From Paramoeba atlantica (Eukaryota > Discosea), in the NCBI GenBank assembly GCA_977017575.1, contig CDRNVI010000026.1, positions 372,001 through 436,000 on the forward strand: 64,000 nucleotides of DNA. The letters run 5' to 3'. The stretch's first letter is position 1; each line of letters opens with the position of its first letter. Shown here in pieces: positions 58,801-64,000 of this stretch. Made by a program: the position numbers and the translations under genes. The notes below the pieces were generated by a model. That model ran no database searches. It was not told the DNA's origin and saw nothing but the letters and a program-made list of their open reading frames with translations.

Positions 58801-60070
58801 TCGTGGGTGGTGGCCGAGTCCTTTCGATGCGGTCGATCCAGCGGTACAAAGCGTCGTGGCTCCGATCTCACGACACGCAACGTTATCCGAAAGGGAGAGA
58901 GAAACCGAAACCTCTCCGTTTTCTTCCTCTGTGAAAAGCACATGCCCCCGAAATCCTACAGTACCGTGCTACATCCTGGCTCGCACTACAGAGAAGGCTT
59001 GGATCCGGCTCGACCATGCGTTGTTAATCGCGGTAGATGCGAGTGCGTTACGGTTGTTGTTTGCGTTACGCAGTACGCTCTATGCTGCCGTGCTGCACTG
59101 GCTGGCGTTCTCGCGCAAACAAGCCCCCGGGTCGGTACTCCCGGCTCCGTTACGTGACGTGCTCCCGTGGCTGTTGTTTCTTACGCACCGTAACCCGAAA
59201 AAGCTTACAGAGTATTTAGCGGAGATTGGGTTTGTGAACAGTCGTCGACTTTTACAAGACGCCACCGCGCCGATTCATATTATGCCACGCTGGGGTTCGT
59301 ACTTGTTACGACGGAAAGAAGAAAAACGTGGAGAAAAAACAGAAGAGCAGAAGGCTGTGGATGCCGCAGAAAGTCAGTCACAGAAAGGAGAAGGCTCTGC
59401 CGCGACGACGCGTGTGGGTTCAATGCCAGAAATCGAAACCGATTCCCTTTCCGCGCCCTTCCCCCAACTGCGTGCAAAAGAGCTCGAGCTCATCCATCGC
59501 ACCGTGGAGATTCTGGTCAAAAAAGGCACGAAACAATTCGAAATGGAGTTTCGTCGTCGGGTCGCGGACAACCCCTGTTTTCGTTTTCTGCAAGACCACA
59601 GCCCCGCCCACCCGCACTATTTAACGCTCTATGCCGCGGAACGACGACACGCGGAAGCCAAGATGGATGGAGGCCTGGTTTATCCTCCTGTTGAGGGGGG
59701 GAACGAGAATCATCTTTCGGGGGAAGAACTTCCCCAAATCCAGCTGGAGTACCTCCCCCCTCATCTCGCAGCTGCGTTCGCGCTCACGGCGGTGTCGTCC
59801 TCTCCCGCTTTCGCGCATAAACCCATGGAATACAATTTAGAGGGCTCCACACTGAATACGGTTTTGCGTTACTACAGTGTGGAGTTTAGCTCGGTACGGC
59901 TGCCGAATGCTGCTGTCCATCGAGCGCTGCTGCTGCCTCGGAGTTTTGTCCCGATCCGTACCGCCGAGGGGAGGAAACGGGAGGTGCTGCGCGCGTATCG
60001 CACAGCGGGGCTGCTGGAGAGTGATGGGCTCACGGCACGACGCGCCGCGATGCGACGCATAGGGGAGTGA
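55847..60070 (+). CDS. DEAH-like RNA helicase homologue with degenerate motifs and long insertion
   Basis: A 1407-residue protein with the DEAH helicase plan. Motif I GGKGSGKST is at ~108-116. Motif II is DEIQ (~205) where DEIH or DEAH is expected. Motif III, normally SAT, reads AGPMD. The second RecA domain keeps VLLSTYATLPTLPI and LLLDTCRRTLHRYDP, but the arginine-rich motif VI (QR.GR.GR) is absent. At that place begins a ~120-residue insertion rich in Ser, Thr, Ala and Pro (~505-625), partly repeats of SSSTP. The helicase-associated winged-helix region (LHELILQLYPL to GRVVAHLGLPVG) and the OB fold (LVQHAVVSALYPRV) follow. Without motif VI it probably cannot hydrolyse ATP efficiently and may act as a scaffold. 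Ends in TGA. Confidence 0.83.
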   Translation: MTDTFLTPPPLVSHTRYGTLHATLPFPLSTEELSNAETALKDLPRDVHSADAFLPLTHPDHFTPWNASAYMNSPGYRAPPETPSQIVVGSAITEIVENTRSPCVTIVHGGKGSGKSTWVPLALLNAHSGARVFLVSPFPASCALVASRIVELTGWTMGVEIGIQTSLIDMEIAPTSRLVICTPEMMVRRLQNGCDPHLINSLLVLDEIQTRHPYLDLLLLLAKQFVHVLNHSVVVMAGPMDASSFISRLRAYMESGTEGSCCVVTVADSPIGGHEVFQESLPTEQANETSEKGLNEDIIRAVHASTPEIWDLERLLGMVTKQDDNTSQLFEERLSSFSNLDADFTTICTEVISPVLTTMHCDLAHDNGGFIVVLPDEASCTLVAEHLQSAYIPASQAPLTVFTLHENSTSEHAQEVANATLPYRQPFATPKSETTTPTPPRPRPVLLSTYATLPTLPILLSPTALLLDTCRRTLHRYDPIEDTESHIPTWITLDQLQASAQTLIASNPRHSNAVSSTASNPHSHPNATSSTSASTPSSETASSAPPFTNTTTSSPSATPSPSSASSAPPFTNTASSATPSSSIPSAPFTSPTTSSSTPSSSTPSSSTPSSSTPSSSSSSPAAAAPPSRPRHLLLLPSPALSATLALESPSHDPIQHTPRLHELILQLYPLTEALRQHSPERVLWQLLRPPGPAAVEAALRGLAQQGLLTPGGAALSPMGRVVAHLGLPVGVARLLVGGLGLGVGRPLLWLAAAAGMPGCEGWRKGGPNRRDGAQPGEGGSMRCDAEVIGGLAQRYLGEMDRVGFCARVGLDAEVMGRITRTASRMERLLQSCGLLGESAGVYVPPLSRSFTGSLGFTGAAHRDREVHSRLVQHAVVSALYPRVCCIERGGSTVFFPHLTTEKREVKVSFDTLAQLSFTDGTVLAYSRKVSHLDSSGTEHITLSGLCEVPLLSLVLCSGSAGVEETPSSELTRGAIKSNSRKPRQCRGWWPSPFDAVDPAVQSVVAPISRHATLSERERETETSPFSSSVKSTCPRNPTVPCYILARTTEKAWIRLDHALLIAVDASALRLLFALRSTLYAAVLHWLAFSRKQAPGSVLPAPLRDVLPWLLFLTHRNPKKLTEYLAEIGFVNSRRLLQDATAPIHIMPRWGSYLLRRKEEKRGEKTEEQKAVDAAESQSQKGEGSAATTRVGSMPEIETDSLSAPFPQLRAKELELIHRTVEILVKKGTKQFEMEFRRRVADNPCFRFLQDHSPAHPHYLTLYAAERRHAEAKMDGGLVYPPVEGGNENHLSGEELPQIQLEYLPPHLAAAFALTAVSSSPAFAHKPMEYNLEGSTLNTVLRYYSVEFSSVRLPNAAVHRALLLPRSFVPIRTAEGRKREVLRAYRTAGLLESDGLTARRAAMRRIGE

Positions 60071-60461
60071 AAGGGGGGAAGGGGTGGAGTGGAACAATGT
60101 AGTTTTATAGTTCAAAGGAGATTCTGGGCACAGGATACAAAAGTGCATGTGTTAGGGGGATAGGTGAAAAGGGGATAAAGGATGGGTTAAAGTATAACCC
60201 TTTCGTGGCTTGAGAGGACCGCGGCATGAGTTTTGCATGAGTGGGGCGACACCAAGGCGCGCAAATCAATGCAGAAAAAACTATTGTTTGATGAATAAAT
60301 TATACGCTTTCTAGTGGATATGATAGCAATTTTAAAGTCCTTTCGGTTCTATACTTTTTTCAGCTTGTTTTATAAAATAGTGCTGTAGCGTAGATTACGA
60401 AGTATCGCATTACGAGTATTTAATCTATGATACCTTAACCTCTACACAATAATAGAAACCA
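60071..60461. other. Intergenic region, no feature seen
   Basis: The frame after the helicase TGA stays open for some codons (to a TAG near 60160) but the sequence is G-rich and not protein-like. AT-rich spacer follows. Confidence 0.45.
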
Positions 60462-61064
60462 ATGCAAGGTAATACAAGTATTGATACCTCGTTCCTTAAA
60501 GCCCGCCGACGTTTGAAAATACTAATACGCTCTGTCCCTCAAGACCGAACGGTTGAGCTTGAAATTGAAGCGATCTACAAGGCATATCCGAAACTTCAGG
60601 AGGAGATACCACGCCCTTCATTGCAGGCAAGTGATGCGCTAAGGCAATGCCCATTCTTGAAGAATGAGCAAACTAACTGCACTAATAGTTGCTTTCCTCT
60701 GATATTAAATTTACTGAGCATGATTTTAAATATACGGCAGTACCTTCTTCAGCTTCCTAGATACACCATTATGAGCGTGGCAGTCTGTTCGATCGCATGC
60801 GCAGTGTTAGAGCATGTTAATTTCCTTCATGTGGATCTTTCTATTTTGAAGGAAGCATTAAGTGTATATCAGAACCACTTTTACTTCGTTGCTATTTTTC
60901 TTTCTTTTACTTTATTTTATTTGCTTTGCACAGGATTGCACGGTTCGAGAATATCGTTTATCAGCCTCAAACATGTATCCTTTTTTGCTTTGTCGTGCAT
61001 TGTTTTCGCATGCGTTAGGAGACTTGTGCAAGTTCTTCTCGGCATGTATGCGTTACCATTATAA
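60462..61064 (+). CDS. Hypothetical multi-pass membrane protein
   Basis: A 200-residue protein from an ATG. The first ~85 residues are soluble and charged (LKARRRLKILIRSV, ELEIEAIYKAYPKL), and the rest has three to four hydrophobic segments (IMSVAVCSIACAVLEHV, HFYFVAIFLSFTLFYLLC, VSFFALSCIVFACVRRLV). No family recognised. Strand, position and the regular membrane segments support a real gene. Confidence 0.5.
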   Translation: MQGNTSIDTSFLKARRRLKILIRSVPQDRTVELEIEAIYKAYPKLQEEIPRPSLQASDALRQCPFLKNEQTNCTNSCFPLILNLLSMILNIRQYLLQLPRYTIMSVAVCSIACAVLEHVNFLHVDLSILKEALSVYQNHFYFVAIFLSFTLFYLLCTGLHGSRISFISLKHVSFFALSCIVFACVRRLVQVLLGMYALPL

Positions 61065-61283
61065 CAAGAGTGGGAAGACGTTGTCTTTGGTGTTGCGACG
61101 TACAAAAAACATTCCATGTACTACGACGAAGAAGGGGTACTACAGTGTATGGCCGAAGCGATAAGATAGAGAGATGCAGACTCGCTAATGTCCTTTCCCG
61201 GAGGGGTGAAGAAAAGAATATGCAACAGTTACATAATCCCAAAGAAATAGTAAAAACGTGTACTGTGTTGTTTTTCTCTTTTT

Positions 61284-62201
61284 GTGGGAATCATGTGTGA
61301 GTTTTGTTACTACTGTGGAAAAATTACTTACATTGCAAACAAGAGAACTGAGATTCATCATTTTTTATCATTTATTCCGATGTTCGGCAGTACGATGCTG
61401 TTACGGGCCAGCTATGCTGTCGATGATCAATCGGACCTTCGGCGCGGACGCATTGAAAGTTCCCTTTTGCCCCAGGAGGTATTGCTCTGGCGTTTAACCG
61501 AAAATTTAAAAGTACGGCATTCGAGTTGGAGGCTTACCAAAAAGAATTTCTTCCGTACCTCCAATGTGTCGCCTTGCACATGGGCGGGCATCGCATGCAA
61601 CGACAACAAAAGCGTCGTAACACTGGATATGTCTGCGGTGTCCCGATACAAAATGGAAGGCAATCTTACTTGGGAAAATTTACCACAAACAATCGTTCAC
61701 GTCAATGTCGCTAATCAGGGTCTACAGGGCACAATGGACACACGCCTGTTCCCACCAGGTTTAAATTTTTTTTCTAGCATGGATAACTGGCAATCCGGTC
61801 CAATTGATCTCTCTCAGCTTCCAGTGGGAATCACTATCGTACGGTTTAATAAAAATGCACACACAGAGTATCTTGATCTAACTTCTCTGCCCGATACCCT
61901 TCGCCAACTGAACGTTTCCTCAAATTTATTTATCGGGGAAATCAATCTAGATTCTCTTCCCGCATCGCTACGTCGACTTGAGCTCTCCAACAACCGACTG
62001 TACGGAACTCTAGGTTTTAACGAACTTCACAGACGATATCCGTCAGACATCAGAAAAGATGAGAGTGAAAGACGAAAATTGAAGAACCGATTCGTGCCAA
62101 CTCTTGCAGTTGACTTAAGTAATAATTACTTTTATAAATATGTGCCCGAGGGCGTCTTACCGAAGGGTATAACGTACGGTTATCAAAATTTCTCTAATTA
62201 A
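61284..62201 (+). CDS. LRR protein 9
   Basis: Up to 305 residues; the ATG at 61380 (MFGSTMLLRASYAVDDQSD) is a more likely start than the first one at 61284, whose product begins with an unrelated Cys/Tyr-rich stretch. The cap is present (RRGRIESSLLPQEVLLWRL, HSSWRLTKKNF, SPCTWAGIAC) with a ~10-residue insertion before the first cysteine. About five LRR units follow, such as QGTMDTRLFPPGLNFF and IGEINLDSLPASLRRLEL. The C-terminus leaves the pattern with a basic stretch (ESERRKLKNRF). Hairpin repeat copy 4 begins ~65 bases downstream. Ends in TAA. Confidence 0.75.
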   Translation: MGIMCEFCYYCGKITYIANKRTEIHHFLSFIPMFGSTMLLRASYAVDDQSDLRRGRIESSLLPQEVLLWRLTENLKVRHSSWRLTKKNFFRTSNVSPCTWAGIACNDNKSVVTLDMSAVSRYKMEGNLTWENLPQTIVHVNVANQGLQGTMDTRLFPPGLNFFSSMDNWQSGPIDLSQLPVGITIVRFNKNAHTEYLDLTSLPDTLRQLNVSSNLFIGEINLDSLPASLRRLELSNNRLYGTLGFNELHRRYPSDIRKDESERRKLKNRFVPTLAVDLSNNYFYKYVPEGVLPKGITYGYQNFSN

Positions 62202-62261
62202 GACCAATTCAGAGGGGAAGGGTTGTCTAGATTTCTTACAGTATAGTACAGTGCATAATAA

Positions 62262-62345
62262 TCCTCTACCCCTTATCCTAGCGTTGCTCGGAGACCCCCT
62301 TAATTCACCATTGAGGGGATTGACTCTTGCCGCGAAGCGGCACGA
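62262..62345. repeat. TAGCGTTGC hairpin repeat, copy 4
   Basis: CCCCTTATCCTAGCGTTGCTCGG, then TTAATTCACC and a TTGCCGC-GAA-GCGGCA hairpin (5-bp stem) at about 62328. The middle differs from the other copies but the order of parts matches copies 1 and 2. Confidence 0.65.
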
Positions 62346-62488
62346 TATACATTTCGTCTGGACCCCCCCCCCTGTATTTTGACCCCCTTCAATACTAGTA
62401 GTATTATTTGGGTATTTAAACCTTCGCGTACGTGAATATGTGCATATTCACATATTTTTGACCAACATACCTCAAGGTAAGATGCACA

Positions 62489-62545
62489 ATGCATACTGCC
62501 CCATAGCATTACCTTTGTAGGGTGATGAGTTCGACTCCTTGCAAC
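62489..62545 (-). pseudogene. Scrap of a mariner-type transposase
   Basis: The minus strand encodes VARSRTHHPTKVMLWGSMH, matching the catalytic region of the transposase at ~53,825-53,875 (VPKSRSHHPTKVMLWGAID). Flanking sequence has decayed. It shows that more than one copy of this element family is present. Confidence 0.65.
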
Positions 62546-62726
62546 TTTATCGTCGGGATTCTGTATCATTCGTATCGAATATCTTCGTTACGTGTATCAT
62601 TCGTATCGAATATCTTTTCGTCAGAAAAGACTATTATTTTAGAACCACCACTCCAAGTGGAAGCAAAATCAACTCTGTTTTCCTTCTGTCATGCACTCAA
62701 GGCCATTGTAATAGGCCTAATAGGAT

Positions 62727-63303
62727 TCGTTTCGAATCCGAGGTCCTTTTCACTCGTGGACACCTGTATCATACCTAAGCCGGAAAAAAACTGCAAAAAA
62801 GTCGATTTTTTTTCACAGAGTACATTTTTTTCAAAATTGGTACACTTGTTGGTGATTCATGAAGAAGCACCGCCCCCTGTGCTTACCTTCCACGAGGCAG
62901 GAGCCTCGTGTGCCCCGAGATGCGCACGGCACTCGCGATCGATTGAGAGCGACTTAAGTCCTATAAGACACTCGAAAATTTTCATAAATTTAGCCCCGGG
63001 TCCATTATTGAAACTTTTCGCTTTTTTTCTGAAGATTAACCGGAAACGTTTAAGAAAGCCTTCCGGGACTATAGTAAACGTTTTCTTTTGGTCAAGGAGG
63101 CTAAAGTGCATATGACTAAATACTAGAGATTACTTTGCACACCTTTTCCACGTCTTCTGACCTACTTTACTACTGTTCCTCATCCGAAACATTCAAAAAA
63201 ATGAGCCCAAAAAAATTGTAATTAGCGTTTTTCACCCCTACCTGGCTAGGGGGGGTAGGGGGTCGCTCGAATGAAAAGGACCTCGGATTCGGAACGATTA
63301 GGT
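62727..63303. repeat. ~32-bp inverted repeats 500 bp apart
   Basis: CGAATCCGAGGTCCTTTTCA at 62736-62755 is repeated in inverted orientation at about 63271-63290, with matching bases on either side for ~32 bp. The interior has no recognisable gene, and a G/C-rich stretch with a long G run lies near 63360. The pair may be the ends of a small non-autonomous element. Confidence 0.5.
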
Positions 63304-63542
63304 CGAAAAACGGTGGTATACCAAATATTTCCAAAATCGGACAAAATACAAGACCTGTAGGGGGGGGGGGGTAAAAGACGCTGAACACCACTGTACAAGT
63401 ATGTATACTGCTATGTACATGTGTATTTCTCATTAACATAAGATTTACAATTTATTTCACAGGTTTCCATTTTTTTCTGCTTATCTCGCTCCTCCCGACA
63501 TAATTTCAACTGCTACTTCTCATTTACCCCCCTCTCATCCCC

Positions 63543-64000
63543 ATGTCTTCCAGCCACCTCCACCACCACACCCCCCACACCACCCAAAACCAAGGCAACG
63601 CCCTAGGCACACGCTCCAGCATACGTCTCTGTACACACGGCAAATCCCAAGGCCATGGAGGTGCAATGAAAGATCTTCTCGGTCTCTCCTCCTCCGGTTC
63701 TGTCTCAAAACCACCTACCCCCTTCTCTCATACACCCTCTTCTAACGTTCAGAACGTATCAAACAGCAGCAAAGAAGAAGCTCTACCCGCGAAAAATACA
63801 GATATTGAAAACATAAACACAATCTCTTCTTCTTCTTCTCATCCGAACGTGTTGAATACCACAACAACTCGTAGCACGACGCGGTCTCAATCTCACCTTC
63901 ACCTCTCGTGCCCCAGTTCCACACAGAACCAGGGGAACGTGCTAGGGGAGCGTCCCTGTGTGAGACGCAATGTGATTGGCACCCGCCATGGTGGGGGGAA
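63543..64000 (+). CDS. Ser/Thr/His-rich protein with repeated TQNQGN motif (partial)
   Basis: An open frame from an ATG after a C/T-rich leader to the window end, 152 codons without a stop; the 3' end lies outside. The product is rich in Ser, Thr and His and contains two copies of the same phrase about 110 residues apart: TQNQGNALGTR and TQNQGNVLGER, each followed by a short Arg/Cys/Gly-rich stretch (KSQGHGGAMK and GTRHGGG). I do not recognise the family. The repeated phrase shows that the frame is under protein-level constraint and suggests a short conserved binding motif. Confidence 0.55.
   Translation, partial: MSSSHLHHHTPHTTQNQGNALGTRSSIRLCTHGKSQGHGGAMKDLLGLSSSGSVSKPPTPFSHTPSSNVQNVSNSSKEEALPAKNTDIENINTISSSSSHPNVLNTTTTRSTTRSQSHLHLSCPSSTQNQGNVLGERPCVRRNVIGTRHGGG

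Noticed and set aside
62522-63115. A 197-residue plus-strand protein
   Set aside because: It overlaps a transposase scrap and one arm of an inverted repeat, and its composition is not protein-like.

Overview
The window reads as nuclear DNA of a protist that probably transcribes genes in long one-way arrays and trans-splices, most likely a euglenozoan (kinetoplastid or diplonemid relative). Four observations support this. Every convincing host gene, about 29 of them over 64 kb, lies on the + strand. None needs a cis-intron to be read. Several start codons sit 10-60 bases downstream of a long polypyrimidine tract ending in AG. Two places carry the 16-mer GATACAGTTTCTGTAC, which as I remember it is the core of the trypanosomatid spliced-leader exon. 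The code is standard: a PTH2 gene ends at the family's normal C-terminus with TGA.

Layout. 1-5.4 kb: tail of an unknown gene, a transposase scrap, DPH2, a WD-repeat protein and a small membrane protein. 5.6-9.3 kb: a SINE-like repeat and three leucine-rich-repeat (LRR) genes. 9.8-12.6 kb: a broken retroelement with inverted terminal repeats, abutting a second inverted-repeat structure that holds six 119-bp tandem units. 12.7-16.4 kb: citrate synthase with low-complexity inserts, ribosomal protein RPS23 and MBF1. 16.8-21.6 kb: an LRR pseudogene, short hairpin repeats, a UMP-CMP kinase and another LRR gene. 22-39 kb: a dense housekeeping block with a dynamin, SEY1/atlastin-like GTPase, NAD synthetase, UPF1, a hypothetical protein, a zinc-knuckle protein, an M3 oligopeptidase split by one in-frame TGA, and a CYTH-domain protein. 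40-50 kb: LRR genes alternating with a Tc1/mariner element, SAR1, a spliced-leader-like locus, a second SINE-like copy and a membrane methyltransferase. 50.5-64 kb: a possible tyrosine-recombinase scrap, PTH2, a decayed mariner-type transposase, an SR protein, a long DEAH-like helicase with degenerate motifs, a membrane protein, the last LRR gene, repeats, and the start of a serine-rich gene cut by the window edge.

The genes do not form one pathway. The housekeeping genes cover translation and its quality control (RPS23, DPH2, PTH2, UPF1), membrane traffic and shaping (SAR1, dynamin, SEY1), and mitochondrial or cofactor metabolism (citrate synthase, M3 peptidase, NAD synthetase). The unusual component is a family of nine LRR loci. 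Each has a plant-like N-terminal cap, and they are scattered one by one between housekeeping genes, often beside structured repeats. This family and the repeats around it are the best candidates for undescribed biology here.
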